NCBI GenBank assembly: GCA_017656185.1
Contig: JACDOK010000018.1
Location: 1 to 43,450, forward strand
DNA from: Peptococcaceae bacterium
Lineage (GTDB): Bacteria; Bacillota; Desulfotomaculia; Desulfotomaculales; JACDOK01
Direction: 5' to 3'
Length of the DNA: 43,450 nt
This document shows, in pieces, positions 1 to 9,013 of this stretch. Below the pieces are notes generated by a model. It did no database searches, was not told where the DNA came from, and saw only the letters and a program-made list of their open reading frames with translations. The translations under genes were made by a program, and so were the position numbers. Position 1 is the stretch's first letter, and every line of letters begins with the position of its first letter.

Positions 1-54
1 TTGCCGTGAGTCTTTATTTTCCTGCGCTGCGGCAATTAATTTTACAACTTACCG

Positions 55-246
55 TTATTTTAACCGGATATATTTAAGATCACCATCAGGACCGTTTGTT
101 ACAGCGATTTCCCAACCATCAGACCGCCGCAGCACACATTTGCCGGCGGCAGCGTTAACTACCACACTACCCTGCACCATTTGGTTCAGCACTTGATCGA
201 CTAAGTCGTGTTTCACCAGAATACGCTGCAGGCACTGATGCTGCAT
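55..246 (-). CDS. Small hypothetical protein, 63 aa
   Basis: I do not recognise this protein. The start is supported by a strong GGAGGAGGT ribosome binding site about six bases before the ATG. The product is soluble, with no membrane segment or signal peptide. The N-terminal half looks helical, and the C-terminal half (CVLRRSDGWEIAV...) looks like a small beta sheet. It is transcribed away from the zinc-ribbon gene that follows. The good ribosome binding site is the main reason to call it real; function is unknown. Confidence 0.6.
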   Translation of the reverse strand: MQHQCLQRILVKHDLVDQVLNQMVQGSVVVNAAAGKCVLRRSDGWEIAVTNGPDGDLKYIRLK

Positions 247-415
247 AACAAAGTACCTCCTCCAAAAGTTTTCCTAAGGACTGTTTATGATCATTACCGC
301 CGAAAGACATTAATATAACGGTAAACTTTGGCACCGAAAAGAGGCCAAGCTCGTCAAAGGACATGCAATGGTGTATAATCTTAAAAGGAGCTTGTTCTCT
401 GGAGGAGGTATAACT

Positions 416-670
416 ATGCGACAACAATGCCCGCAATGTGGATCATATGAACTGGCCAAAGTAGGCCAAAATGATAAGTTTCTCAAATGGGGAGGGGGCG
501 GAGCTCTGGTCTTGTTCGCCCTAGGTTTTGTCGCTCCCGGTTTCTGGATTATCATTCCCTTGTGGATGTTCGGCTCTCTCGCGGTATATATGTCCCACCC
601 GCTTCTGGAATGTAAGGAATGCGGTCGCCAGTGGGACCCACGTAAGAGACCGGTAGAAACGAAAAGTTAG
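416..670 (+). CDS. Small membrane protein with two CxxC zinc knuckles
   Basis: This 84-residue protein starts with CPQCGSYE and ends with CKECGRQWD, so two CxxC pairs flank a hydrophobic hairpin of about two membrane segments (around residues 30-65). This suggests a zinc ribbon split by a membrane hairpin. The start was placed at the ATG preceded by GGAGGAGGT at 401-409 rather than an earlier in-frame ATG at 368 that lacks a site. A TATAAT box lies at 374-379, with a weak upstream hexamer at about 351. The function is unknown; similar small zinc-ribbon membrane proteins are generally uncharacterised. Confidence 0.75.
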   Translation: MRQQCPQCGSYELAKVGQNDKFLKWGGGGALVLFALGFVAPGFWIIIPLWMFGSLAVYMSHPLLECKECGRQWDPRKRPVETKS

Positions 671-715
671 CAATTTTTACCACCCCCGGCATACAATAAC
701 GCAGGGGGATTTTTT

Positions 716-1258
716 ATGTTGGATATTATCTTGGATTGGCTGCTTTCCCTAGACCACAGCCTTTACCTAACAGTAGTAAATAACTGCCGCACAAAGTACC
801 TGAACCATATTATGGTCTGGTCAAGTTACGCCGGCTCGTTTGGAACTATATGGATAATACTTATAATTGTGCTCGGCCTTACAGGACGCCTGCAAGGCCG
901 GCACAGCATTTGGCGGGCTTTGGGAATTATGGGGGCGACATGGCTCTTAAACGACCTAATATTTAAGAATTTAGTGGCTCGCCCGCGGCCTTTTACGGTC
1001 TACCCCGATGTCGACCTTTTAATCAATGCTCCTTCCGGTTTTTCCTTTCCCTCGGGGCACGCGGCAAGTTCGTGCGCTGCCTGGACCGTCATCCGTTCGT
1101 TAAATAAAGATCCTTTGATACACTGGGGAATACTGCTGCTGGCCCTAACCATAAGCGTTTCCCGGGTTTATGTCGGGGTTCACTACCCTTTGGACGTTGT
1201 AGGAGGTGCTGTCCTCGGCACAATTGCGTCCCTGGCATTCTTAAAGTGGATCCGCTAA
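716..1258 (+). CDS. PAP2-family membrane phosphatase
   Basis: This 180-residue integral membrane protein has all three PAP2 phosphatase motifs: KNLVARPRP, SFPSGHAAS and SRVYVGVHYPLD, the last holding the catalytic His and Asp. The family dephosphorylates lipid pyrophosphates, most often undecaprenyl diphosphate in cell-wall lipid recycling, on the outer face of the membrane. About five hydrophobic segments are visible and the length is typical for BcrC/YodM-like members. The GGGGG site at 702-707 supports the ATG at 716. It lies 46 bases after the zinc-ribbon gene and could be co-transcribed. The exact lipid substrate cannot be told from sequence. Confidence 0.9.
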   Translation: MLDIILDWLLSLDHSLYLTVVNNCRTKYLNHIMVWSSYAGSFGTIWIILIIVLGLTGRLQGRHSIWRALGIMGATWLLNDLIFKNLVARPRPFTVYPDVDLLINAPSGFSFPSGHAASSCAAWTVIRSLNKDPLIHWGILLLALTISVSRVYVGVHYPLDVVGGAVLGTIASLAFLKWIR

Positions 1259-1284
1259 ACGTTATTCGTCCAATGATTAACTCC

Positions 1285-2466
1285 TCAGTCAACGATCTTA
1301 ACCGCGACTCCGTCGCGCAGCCGCTCGCCAGGTTCAATGACCACCCGGTCGCCGGCGGACAGGCCGTCCTCCACCTCTATGTAGCCCCCGGCAGCGCGTC
1401 CGGTTTTAATGGCCCTCAGGCGGGCATGTCCCTGTACCACGATATAAACGTGAGGTTCGTCATCCCTGGTAAACACCGCGCTTTCCGGGATTACCAGTAC
1501 TTGTGGGGTTTGCGTCACAATATCGACATTTACCTCATAACCGGGCTTTAAATGCCCCCTGATTTCATCGAGCACGATTTTTGCAACGGCTTTGGTTTCC
1601 TTTACCCCGAGTGTCGAAACGGAAGTCCTGCCCGTAGGATTCACCTCTGTTACCCGTCCCGTGGCTACCACTGGTCCTCCTGCCAGGTGGTACACCCGGA
1701 CCTCTTGACCCGTTCTGATCCCGCCCGCTTCGCTGGGTGAAAATTCGGCCTCTATTTCAAGTTTTGTGGGGTCGCCCACCGTGAAGAGATGTGCACCCGG
1801 AGAAACAACCATTCCCTTTTCAACCGGGACAGCTAACACGACCCCGTCCCGGCGAGCCTTTACGGTAGCCTGACGTAAGCGGTCTTCGGCTAAGTCCAGG
1901 GCGGCCCTGGCAGCTTCAACTCTGGCTTCCATAGCTTTGACGCCCTGCTGCAAAGCCTCGGCGCGGCGTACTTCCTGCAGCGCCAGGTCCCGCGCCTGCC
2001 GGGCCCGGGCCAATTCTTCCTGTGATACGGCATTCTGTTGATACAGTTTTTCCATTTTGGAGAGGTAATCTTGGGAGCGCTGCAGTTCCAAACGTGCCGC
2101 CGCGACAGCCGCATCACTTTCCTTACGCCTGCTGGCCAGTTCCGCCTCGGCAGCATCCAGTTCGGCACGGCACCGGTCAACTTCAGCGCTAAAAGGTGAC
2201 AAATCATAAACGGCCAGTATGTCATCTTTTTTCACCCTGTCACCGGCTTCAACCGCAACCCGTTCCAGTTTGCCAGCCACAGCGGCATACAGCACGGCGG
2301 CATCACGGGCCCGAACCACACCTTCACCCCGCACTGTCATTACCAGCTCCCGCTTTTGCGCTTCTGCCGTTACCACTTTTTCCTTGTAACCGTACAGGTA
2401 TACCGACACAACCAGGACTACTGCCACCAAAATCCCGACACCCAGGAACAACCGTTTTCTCTGCAA
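1285..2466 (-). CDS. Membrane-fusion/adaptor subunit of ABC exporter (MacA/HlyD-like)
   Basis: This is the periplasmic-adaptor-type partner of the two ABC genes upstream. It has one N-terminal membrane anchor (about residues 6-26), a split biotinyl-lipoyl domain (VRARDAAVLYAAVAGKLERV and the later KARRDGVVLAVPVEKG), a long helical hairpin between them rich in Ala, Glu and Arg, and C-terminal beta-barrel domains. Gram-positive versions of this family work with MacB-like transporters to export peptides, lipids or drugs. The start chosen is a TTG five bases after GGGGGGAG; an upstream in-frame TTG at 2481 is the alternative. It is 29 bases downstream of the permease and is the last gene of the operon. 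Confidence 0.87.
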   Translation of the reverse strand: MQRKRLFLGVGILVAVVLVVSVYLYGYKEKVVTAEAQKRELVMTVRGEGVVRARDAAVLYAAVAGKLERVAVEAGDRVKKDDILAVYDLSPFSAEVDRCRAELDAAEAELASRRKESDAAVAAARLELQRSQDYLSKMEKLYQQNAVSQEELARARQARDLALQEVRRAEALQQGVKAMEARVEAARAALDLAEDRLRQATVKARRDGVVLAVPVEKGMVVSPGAHLFTVGDPTKLEIEAEFSPSEAGGIRTGQEVRVYHLAGGPVVATGRVTEVNPTGRTSVSTLGVKETKAVAKIVLDEIRGHLKPGYEVNVDIVTQTPQVLVIPESAVFTRDDEPHVYIVVQGHARLRAIKTGRAAGGYIEVEDGLSAGDRVVIEPGERLRDGVAVKIVD

Positions 2467-2495
2467 AGAAACTCCCCCCAATATATCTTTGCGCC

Positions 2496-4856
2496 TTACT
2501 CCCGGTACTTGGCAGCCTCGGCTACATTAATCCGGTAAATCCTGCGAATGGATGGAAGCAAGGCGAATACAGCAGCAGCCATAATGGCCAGCGCGGACCA
2601 CAAATAGGTACGCGGCAGCACTACGGCAGATAGTGTCATCACATCACTGCTGTAGGAAGCAGCGAAAACACCGGCCAACAACCTCCCTATTCCTACGCCG
2701 AAAATCAAACCCGGCACCGCCAAAATAAGCGTTTCCCGTCCCAACAGGCCGCCTACCCGTCGCTTATCCATTCCGATTAAACACAACGTGGCAAGTTCAG
2801 GCAGGCGCTCCATAGTGTTGATGCTTGTTATGCTGTATACTATGGCCCCGCCCAAAGCCATACCGAACAGCACCATAATACCGATAAACGCGTAGGCGAG
2901 CCCAAGCCATTTTTCAATGTCTTCTCTGGCGGCAGCCGCCTCCTCAATACCAGCCACGGTAGATAGTTCACTGGTCCGGTTGCGCAAAGCGTCAATTCCG
3001 CCCGCACGGGTACGGACCATAACAGCAGTAACGGCATTGTTCTGCCGGAATAATGTTTGCACGTCCCGCAGAGGCAAGAAACCTGCACTGCCCACCGGCA
3101 AATCCACCAGGCCGGCTACTTTAACCCTGGTTGCAGGTAACCCCGGGAAAAGGGGCTCAATCACAATCGTATCACCCGGGACAGCACCAATCTCACGCTG
3201 CACACTGGTCGAAAGCAGTATTCCCGCCGTGGTAACCTGCACGCGGTTCCCGCCGGGTTCGTACAACCGGTACATTTCGGCATCCCTGGGCAGGCCGGTT
3301 AATATGGTCTCGTATTCCCGCCCTCCCAGGCGGAATCGAACCGGCAGTTCCAATACGGGTTCGGCCCGCGCGACTTCCGGCCATCCTTCCACTTCACCGA
3401 CAACGTTCATACTCAAGGGCGAGGTGAAATTTACCCGGGCGTCATAAGCGATAATTTTGTCAAAGTACCGGCCAATAATCACTTCAAAGGCATCATAAAA
3501 GGAACCGGACACAACCAGCAAGGAAAGGGCTACCGCGATCCCCAGGACGGTAAACACCGACCGCCAGGGGGTACGCATTATGCTCCGCACGGGGATTTTC
3601 CAGAGTAATTTCAGCTGCCGCAGTAGCGCTATGCGCGCCGGGCTTCCCGTTCCGGGAGCTGAGGGCGCCTCAGGTCGCATAGCCTCTGCCGGGGTCAAGC
3701 GTGCCGCTCTACGGGCCGCCTGCAGCACCGCAAGAGTACAAGAACCCACTCCCAAGGCAATCCCGGTTACCTGTACGGCAGGATGAACAGCGCTCGAAAG
3801 ATAAGGAATGCTGAAAAATTCGGCATACACACGCGTCATGGCAACTGAAAGAGCATAACCAACCGGCAATCCGACGGCAGCACCGGTACTACCTATCAGA
3901 AAACCGAAACTCAGGTAGTGGCGCGTAATTTGTGCACGCGGGTAACCAAGGGCCCGCAACAACCCTATTTCCGAACGCTGCCGTTTTACAATACGTGCCA
4001 TCAACACCACGATAATCATTGCTGCAACGCCGAGAAACAACGCGGGAAACATTACACCCAACTCCGACAATCCCTGCAGTTCCATATTCAGGGCGCTGTA
4101 ACTGGGCTGTTGATCACGTTCCATAATGCGCCGGTACCCGTATCCCCGGCACAGCTCTTGCAGCGCTTCTTTGACTGTTTCCTCCCGCGCCCCGGGTTGC
4201 AGGGTAACAGCCAGCTGGTCTATCGTTCCCGCCGTACCAAAGAACTCGTCCGCCGTAGCTCTGGTTACAAAAAAAACACCGAAGTCACGCGGGGAAGTGG
4301 CCATCTGCTGCCGGTCCTGTAAAAGATACAGGTACTCGGGGCTGATTACAACACCCCGTACCGTCAGCTCTCTGCGTATCCCGTCAATAATTGGCTCTAC
4401 GCGATCCCCGGGTTGCAGTTCATGAAACTCGGCAAACTCCTTGAGTATCAACGTTTCCCCAATGGAATTTTGATCCAAGCGGGACCCTCTGACTAAGTGC
4501 AGGTCATTGACCCGGTCATCCTTTGGTCCCGGCAGGGAAACCAAGCGCGCAGTAAGCCGTCGCTCGGAACCGGCTAGGTCCATAGGTACATCCCGGCTGA
4601 TACGCCCCAGGACCTTGTCCACTCCCGGAAGACGCCTGGCCCGCTCGACAAGCGTATCCGGAGCTCCAGCCAAATACACGGTGAGATCCGCGAAATTGAG
4701 CCTCTCATAACTTTCTTCGGCGGAGGTTTTCAGGTTGGCAAATGACAAGTAACTCGCACTGAACAACGCCACACCCAGTACAATCATTACCGTTACCGCA
4801 ATGAACTGCCCTTTGTACCCCAGAATGTCCCGCCATATTTTTCTTGATAGAACCAT
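2496..4856 (-). CDS. FtsX-type ABC transporter permease, two-domain
   Basis: The product has 786 residues. Its architecture is one N-terminal membrane helix, an extracytoplasmic domain, a three-helix FtsX module (near GVMFPALFLGVAAMIIVVLMARIVKRQRSE), a second extracytoplasmic domain and a second FtsX module at the C-terminus. The conserved QRSEIGLLRALGYPRAQI segment is the coupling region typical of this superfamily. Such duplicated permeases form LolCDE/MacB-like mechanotransmission transporters with one ATPase gene and an adaptor, as found here. It starts five bases after the ATPase stop. Substrate is unknown. Confidence 0.9.
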   Translation of the reverse strand: MVLSRKIWRDILGYKGQFIAVTVMIVLGVALFSASYLSFANLKTSAEESYERLNFADLTVYLAGAPDTLVERARRLPGVDKVLGRISRDVPMDLAGSERRLTARLVSLPGPKDDRVNDLHLVRGSRLDQNSIGETLILKEFAEFHELQPGDRVEPIIDGIRRELTVRGVVISPEYLYLLQDRQQMATSPRDFGVFFVTRATADEFFGTAGTIDQLAVTLQPGAREETVKEALQELCRGYGYRRIMERDQQPSYSALNMELQGLSELGVMFPALFLGVAAMIIVVLMARIVKRQRSEIGLLRALGYPRAQITRHYLSFGFLIGSTGAAVGLPVGYALSVAMTRVYAEFFSIPYLSSAVHPAVQVTGIALGVGSCTLAVLQAARRAARLTPAEAMRPEAPSAPGTGSPARIALLRQLKLLWKIPVRSIMRTPWRSVFTVLGIAVALSLLVVSGSFYDAFEVIIGRYFDKIIAYDARVNFTSPLSMNVVGEVEGWPEVARAEPVLELPVRFRLGGREYETILTGLPRDAEMYRLYEPGGNRVQVTTAGILLSTSVQREIGAVPGDTIVIEPLFPGLPATRVKVAGLVDLPVGSAGFLPLRDVQTLFRQNNAVTAVMVRTRAGGIDALRNRTSELSTVAGIEEAAAAREDIEKWLGLAYAFIGIMVLFGMALGGAIVYSITSINTMERLPELATLCLIGMDKRRVGGLLGRETLILAVPGLIFGVGIGRLLAGVFAASYSSDVMTLSAVVLPRTYLWSALAIMAAAVFALLPSIRRIYRINVAEAAKYRE

Positions 4857-4860
4857 CCAT

Positions 4861-5571
4861 TCACCAGCTTATCGATAAGGGATTTACAGGTTCGGCGTTG
4901 GTCTCGATCTTTTCGATTCTGCCGTCGCGGAGGTGGATAACCCGGTCGGCCATCGCAGCAATGGGGACATTGTGAGTTATAATTATCAGCGTCTTGCCCG
5001 TATCACGGTTAATTTCCCAGAGTGCTGCCAAGACCCTGGCGCCGGTGGCAGAATCCAAAGCACCGGTAGGTTCGTCACACAGCAAAAGTTCAGGTTGTTT
5101 GACTAAAGCCCGGGCAATAGCTACTCGCTGCTGTTCCCCACCGCTTAACTGGCTGGGAAACTGGTCTGCCTTATCGCCAATCCCCAGCTTCTCCAGCACC
5201 GTGTCAACAGGCCCCTTTTTCCCCGTAATTTCTAGGGCCAACTCTACGTTTTCGCGTACCGTCAGGTTGGGAATAAGATTGAAGAACTGAAAAACAAACC
5301 CCACCATATCTCTGCGATAAGCCGTCAAGGCGTCATCATCCAGATTCGTAATATCCCGCCCGTTTACCACAATCTTCCCGCTCGAAGGACGGTCCACCCC
5401 GCCAATCAGGTTTAGAAGCGTGCTCTTCCCCGACCCGCTCGGCCCCAACAGCACCAGGATTTCTCCCCGGTTAATTTCCAGGTCGGTGGGCTTAAGGGCC
5501 GCTACCTTAACCTCACCCATAATATAGGTTTTTGAAACTTGATGCAGGCTAACCACTGTTTCGCGCCCCAT
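4861..5571 (-). CDS. ABC transporter ATP-binding protein (MacB/LolD type)
   Basis: The 236-residue ATPase has Walker A (GPSGSGKST), the signature [15 protein letters not shown], Walker B ([12 protein letters not shown]) and the switch His in IITHNV. The LSGGEQQR form and the EPTGALD Walker B are typical of the LolD/MacB/FtsE branch. A GAGGGG site precedes the ATG. It is the first gene of a minus-strand operon (ATPase, permease, adaptor) with almost no intergenic space. It energises the exporter on the cytoplasmic face. Confidence 0.93.
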   Translation of the reverse strand: MGRETVVSLHQVSKTYIMGEVKVAALKPTDLEINRGEILVLLGPSGSGKSTLLNLIGGVDRPSSGKIVVNGRDITNLDDDALTAYRRDMVGFVFQFFNLIPNLTVRENVELALEITGKKGPVDTVLEKLGIGDKADQFPSQLSGGEQQRVAIARALVKQPELLLCDEPTGALDSATGARVLAALWEINRDTGKTLIIITHNVPIAAMADRVIHLRDGRIEKIETNAEPVNPLSISW

Positions 5572-5892
5572 TATTTCCCCTCATTCAATACCGGTCCTTT
5601 GAGCTGTTTATATTATTGCTGTTTATATTATTTTTGATATGTTATTTATGCCAAAGTTGGACCTGCATAATCTCAAGTAAACAGAAAGTTCTGCACGTAT
5701 TATTTTGTGCTATCAGATTCTTCACCCGCGCTGCTATATTTTCCTACCTGCTGAAAGAAAAATACCGCAGCTGTTTGCCCACAACGCACCAAAAGCAGAC
5801 TTCCAAGACAGCCGGCCCGATAATGGTAGATATTTTCGCAGATGTAAATTATCATACTAGTAGATAACGACATCGCGGGGAGGAATAAGCGG
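5572..5892. other. Divergent intergenic region with a short direct repeat
   Basis: This AT-rich spacer separates the ABC exporter operon from the plus-strand hypothetical gene. A 14-base sequence, CTGTTTATATTATT, occurs twice in a row at about 5602-5632 upstream of the exporter. It could be an operator or overlapping promoter elements, but nothing shows which. I see no credible gene here. Confidence 0.4.
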
Positions 5893-6327
5893 GTGGAGGT
5901 CAAGATCCCGGTAGAAACCCTGAAAGAACTGTCTGACCGGCTTTCGATGCTGGAGCAGGAAATAAAGGCAATTAAAATCCAGATCCGCAACCTGTACGCC
6001 GAGGAAGGCAAGGAAATCCTGGTACAGGCCGTACGCTGGCTGGCGCCGTTGGCTGAAGTGGAGCGGGCCGGGGGTGTGGTAACCCCTCTGGAACTAAGCT
6101 GGTTCTGCCGCAAATACGGCAAAAACCCCAAGGGAGCCGCAGGCTATTTCACCGGCGCCAAACCAAGTATGAAGTCCATTGGTGATAACAAGCGCGCGCT
6201 GACCGACTATGGCCTCAAGCGTCTCCGCCAGGCTGAAGCGGAATACGGTCCCCACTGGATTGATAAAATTCCCCTGGACATTGTTGCCAACCCCGAAGTG
6301 GATGGGGACACCGTCCTGTACATTTAA
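5893..6327 (+). CDS. Hypothetical protein, 144 aa, N-terminal coiled coil
   Basis: I do not recognise this protein. It starts at a GTG with GGGGAGGAA about seven bases upstream. Residues 1-40 have heptad-like Leu/Ile spacing and probably form a coiled coil. The remainder is a mixed globular domain with a conserved-looking SWFCRKYGKNPKGAAGYF segment. No signal peptide, membrane segment or metal motif is evident. It stands alone between the ABC exporter and tRNA-Leu. Codon use and the ribosome binding site make it a credible gene. Confidence 0.65.
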   Translation: MEVKIPVETLKELSDRLSMLEQEIKAIKIQIRNLYAEEGKEILVQAVRWLAPLAEVERAGGVVTPLELSWFCRKYGKNPKGAAGYFTGAKPSMKSIGDNKRALTDYGLKRLRQAEAEYGPHWIDKIPLDIVANPEVDGDTVLYI

Positions 6328-6479
6328 CTCATATCCAGCTTAAAGGTAAAAAAATGGCGGGTGGGAAGAAACCCGCTTAAAGTAGGGATATGTGGGGGTC
6401 ATATGGTCCTTTTTAGGTAAATCACTAGCTGTTTGTAGTGTATTACTTTATTGGTCATATGTCAATATAAATGTCAATA

Positions 6480-6518
6480 TAAAAATAAAAACCTCACGCT
6501 ACTTTATATCGTGAGATT
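6480..6518 (-). terminator. Rho-independent terminator of tRNA-Leu
   Basis: Read on the minus strand, CTCACG and CGTGAG pair around an 11-base loop and are followed by GTTTTTATTTTTA. It lies about 30 bases downstream of the tRNA 3' end. Confidence 0.75.
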
Positions 6519-6545
6519 TAATTACTGTGCTTATTATTACGTTTT

Positions 6546-6634
6546 TGGTGCCGGAGGCCGGACTTGAACCGGCACGTCTCCGAAGAGACCCGGGATTTTA
6601 AGTCCCGTGCGTCTGCCAATTCCGCCACTCCGGC
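6546..6634 (-). tRNA. tRNA-Leu (anticodon TAA)
   Basis: The acceptor stem GCCGGAG pairs with CTCCGGC, followed by discriminator A and an encoded CCA. The anticodon stem CGGGA/TCCCG encloses the loop CTTAAAA, giving anticodon TAA. A long variable arm (GGTCTCTTCGGAGACG) and the T-loop GTTCAAGTC are as expected for a class II leucine tRNA of 89 nucleotides. It has its own consensus promoter and a terminator. Confidence 0.97.
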
Positions 6635-6645
6635 ACTGTATTATA

Positions 6646-6674
6646 ATTATACAACAGGCGCCGTGCCGGGTCAA
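6646..6674 (-). promoter_or_regulatory. Sigma-A promoter of tRNA-Leu
   Basis: On the minus strand TTGACC and TATAAT are separated by exactly 17 bases, and the -10 box ends about 12 bases before the mature tRNA 5' end. This is a near-consensus housekeeping promoter. Confidence 0.88.
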
Positions 6675-6698
6675 GGCAGCCGGCCGCCCGCGTAACCG

Positions 6699-6983
6699 CT
6701 ATTTTTCGCCCAGCAGTACCTTTACCACGCTGGCGGCCCTGTGATCTACCACCCGGTAGCATACTTCCGTCCCGCGGCGCTCACCCTCAATGATACCCCG
6801 CGAGCGCAGGATGGCCAACTGCTGGGAAACCGTTGACTGGGGAAGGTTTAGGCAGGACGTCATATGACTGACATTGCACTCGGATTCCTCCAGGAGTCCC
6901 CACACGATGCAAAGACGCACGGGATGAGCGAGGGCTTTCAGCAGCTCCGCTTCCTGCGTGTATTTCTTGTAATCGGCGTCCAC
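6699..6983 (-). CDS. ArsR/SmtB-family transcriptional regulator
   Basis: The 94-residue winged-helix protein has the ArsR pattern: LLKALAHPVRLCIVWGLL, the recognition helix LPQSTVSQQLAILRSRGII and the wing RRGTEVCYRV. Cysteines sit at residues 25, 36, 44 and 75. The classical ELCVCDL metal site is not intact, so thiol or persulfide sensing is as likely as metal sensing. It starts at GTG after GGTGGAGGTGG, 16 bases downstream of the dsrE2-like gene in the same orientation, so the pair is probably one sulfur- or metal-responsive operon and may be autoregulated. Confidence 0.9.
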   Translation of the reverse strand: MDADYKKYTQEAELLKALAHPVRLCIVWGLLEESECNVSHMTSCLNLPQSTVSQQLAILRSRGIIEGERRGTEVCYRVVDHRAASVVKVLLGEK

Positions 6984-6999
6984 AACGCCACCTCCACCG

Positions 7000-7455
7000 T
7001 TACATAAACATGTTTATGTGTGCATTAAAGGCCATGTCGAGATAACCGGGGGCATCCGTCACCTTAACACCTTCAATGAGGTCATCTTCGGTCAATCCCA
7101 TCATGTCCATCGTCATCTTGCAGGCCCACAGTTTGACACCTTCCAGGTAGCACATTTCCAAAAGGTCTTTCGGCACCGGAACTTGGGCCTTCTCTTCGGC
7201 CATTTTCAGCATCATTTTGGTAGCCAAAGTAGGTACTCCAGGGATGGCACCCAAAAAGCCGGGCGGATAATACTTGACCTTTTCAATGCCGCCCTTTTTG
7301 ACAACATCAAGGCCGTTAAAAGTAAAGAAAATGGCCGTATTGGCCCCCTTCCGTACCGACTGCAGTGCCAAAATCATAGGCGGGTAAACACCGTCAAGCG
7401 TGTTCCGCGAACAAATAAAGGTATTACTCCTTACCTGACTATTCTTTTCCACCAT
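7000..7455 (-). CDS. DsrE2/DsrE-F-like sulfur-carrier family protein
   Basis: This 151-residue protein matches the DsrE2-like family (often named peroxiredoxin family protein). It has an N-terminal NTLDGVYPPMILALQS helix, an IFFTFNGLDVV strand and the characteristic Cys in KLWACKMTMDMMG (Cys112). Family members with this Cys bind or relay persulfide sulfur, usually with TusA and rhodanese; no tusA gene is seen here. A strong AAGGAGGAG site supports the ATG. It is the first gene of an operon with the ArsR regulator. Confidence 0.87.
   Translation of the reverse strand: MVEKNSQVRSNTFICSRNTLDGVYPPMILALQSVRKGANTAIFFTFNGLDVVKKGGIEKVKYYPPGFLGAIPGVPTLATKMMLKMAEEKAQVPVPKDLLEMCYLEGVKLWACKMTMDMMGLTEDDLIEGVKVTDAPGYLDMAFNAHINMFM
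7002..7019. promoter_or_regulatory. Perfect 18-bp palindrome at the dsrE2/arsR junction
   Basis: ACATAAACATGTTTATGT is a perfect palindrome covering the last codons of dsrE2, just upstream of the arsR ribosome binding site. Its size fits an ArsR-family operator, but the position inside the operon is unusual, and it encodes AsnMetPheMet, so chance is possible. Confidence 0.35.
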
Positions 7456-7954
7456 TCCAACTCCTCCTTAAATATTGCATGAAACAAAGTACATAGCCAT
7501 TTTGCCGCTTGCATTACTATTTTATTTATATATTAAGATATAACGAAGTAATTGCGATGTCAAATACTGCGATAGAGTATCCAGTGGAGTATCCAATAGA
7601 GGGCTACACAAGTCCCGAAAGCCTGCTGCATTCACAGGTTCATGCACTGCAACTTGCGGTCATACTCTTCACCGGACATCCGGTTCAGACAGGCTGACGT
7701 GCGCCCCATAAATTCCGCCGCTGCTTTTGCTAAATACTGCACATCACCCACCTTACCTGCCTATATTTTCTTCATCTGGCATACGCTTCACCCAACTTCA
7801 GTTTTGTCTCGCGGGTTGGTTTTTATGTACTTTAGGCTTCTTAATCTCCGTCTTAACGGCGGAGAAGCAGCGTTGACGCCGCTTGGACCGCATGCTAAAA
7901 TTAAATTCGGTGTATTGTATCTAAATATTTGCAGGTAAAGAAAGGGAGGTGACT
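7456..7954. other. Long intergenic region upstream of htpX
   Basis: This is the divergent spacer between dsrE2 and htpX. It holds AT-rich promoter-like sequence near 7515-7555, a short direct repeat (GAGTATCCA twice at about 7575-7592) and a small stem CTCCG/CGGAG near 7846-7866. A 62-codon open frame at 7509 has no ribosome binding site and low-complexity content, so I do not call it. No RNA family is recognised. Confidence 0.35.
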
Positions 7955-8818
7955 ATGGGGATGAATACACTCAAAACCGGACTACTGATGGCTGTACTAA
8001 CCGCATTACTGGTCGCTATCGGGCAGGCAGTATTGGGTACGAAGGGAGCCTTATTTTTCCTGATTATTGCTCTTGGAATGAATCTCTTCAGCTACTATTA
8101 CAGCGATAAAATGACCATTGCAATGACGAAGTCACGCCCGCTGTCACAGGAGGAAGCACCAGACATACACGAAATAGTTGAAAGACTGGCGGTAAAAGCC
8201 GGTATTCCCAAGCCCCGCGTGTACCTGACACCGATGGCTCAGCCCAACGCTTTCGCTACCGGTCGCAACCCGCAGCATGCCGCCGTCGCCGTTACCGACG
8301 GCCTTATGAGGCTGCTCAACCGGGAGGAAATCGAAGGCGTATTGGCTCACGAGATCGCACACATTAAGAACCGCGATATCCTCGTCAGCACCATCGCCGC
8401 TGCTTTAGCCGGTGCCATTACTATGATCGCCAATGTACTGCAGTGGGGACTGATCTTCGGAATGGGCCGGGGTGACGATGAAGGCGAGGGCATCGGTGGG
8501 CTGCTGGGCACTTTAGTAATGATTATTGTTGCGCCGCTGGCAGCTATGCTGGTTCAGATGGCCATCTCCCGTTCGCGTGAATACCTTGCCGATGCGGTGG
8601 GTGCCCATCTATCCGGAAACCCGGACGGTTTGGCCAATGCCCTGCTCAAACTGGAGCAGGCCGCCCACCGGATACCTTCCCAGGTTAACCCGGCGGCATC
8701 ACATATGTTCATCGTACACCCGCTGTCGGCGCAAAGCATGGCCAACTTGTTCAGCACCCACCCGCCTATCAAGGACCGTGTGGAACGCCTGCGCAAGATG
8801 CGCATCGGCATAAGTTAA
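7955..8818 (+). CDS. htpX: Membrane zinc metalloprotease HtpX
   Basis: The roughly 287-residue M48 peptidase has two N-terminal membrane helices, the zinc site HEIAH near residue 132 (VLAHEIAHIKNRD), two further membrane segments, and the third zinc ligand in SREYLADAVGAHL. HtpX degrades misfolded membrane proteins on the cytoplasmic side, overlapping with FtsH. The start is the ATG five bases after GGAGG; a GTG at 7949 overlaps the site and an ATG at 7961 is also possible. It stands alone and is followed by a strong terminator. Confidence 0.93.
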   Translation: MGMNTLKTGLLMAVLTALLVAIGQAVLGTKGALFFLIIALGMNLFSYYYSDKMTIAMTKSRPLSQEEAPDIHEIVERLAVKAGIPKPRVYLTPMAQPNAFATGRNPQHAAVAVTDGLMRLLNREEIEGVLAHEIAHIKNRDILVSTIAAALAGAITMIANVLQWGLIFGMGRGDDEGEGIGGLLGTLVMIIVAPLAAMLVQMAISRSREYLADAVGAHLSGNPDGLANALLKLEQAAHRIPSQVNPAASHMFIVHPLSAQSMANLFSTHPPIKDRVERLRKMRIGIS

Positions 8819-8848
8819 GAAAACAACACAGACACAAGTTCAGCATTA

Positions 8849-8877
8849 ATGCCGGGCATCGACCCGGCATTTTTTTA
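8849..8877 (+). terminator. Terminator of htpX
   Basis: ATGCCGGG pairs with CCCGGCAT around a six-base loop and runs into a T7 tract, 30 bases after the htpX stop codon. Confidence 0.9.
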
Positions 8878-9013
8878 TTGTAATAGTAACTAAGGTAATT
8901 AGTAATTAACGATACCTGTGTATGCTTTGGCCCGTGCGTGTTTCGAAGGTATTACTACGCAAATAAAACTGACATTTAAACTTTACGTTATCCACTGAGT
9001 GCTGGGGAGTGTA

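Noticed and set aside
2196-2633. 145-codon plus-strand frame opposite the ABC adaptor and permease
   Set aside because: It is Pro/His-rich shadow sequence of GC-rich coding DNA on the other strand, without a start signal.
7509-7697. 62-codon plus-strand open frame upstream of htpX
   Set aside because: There is no ribosome binding site, the composition is low-complexity, and the frame overlaps the promoter region of two real genes.
7949-7951. GTG as the htpX start
   Set aside because: It overlaps the GGAGGT ribosome binding site itself; the ATG at 7955 or 7961 is more plausible.
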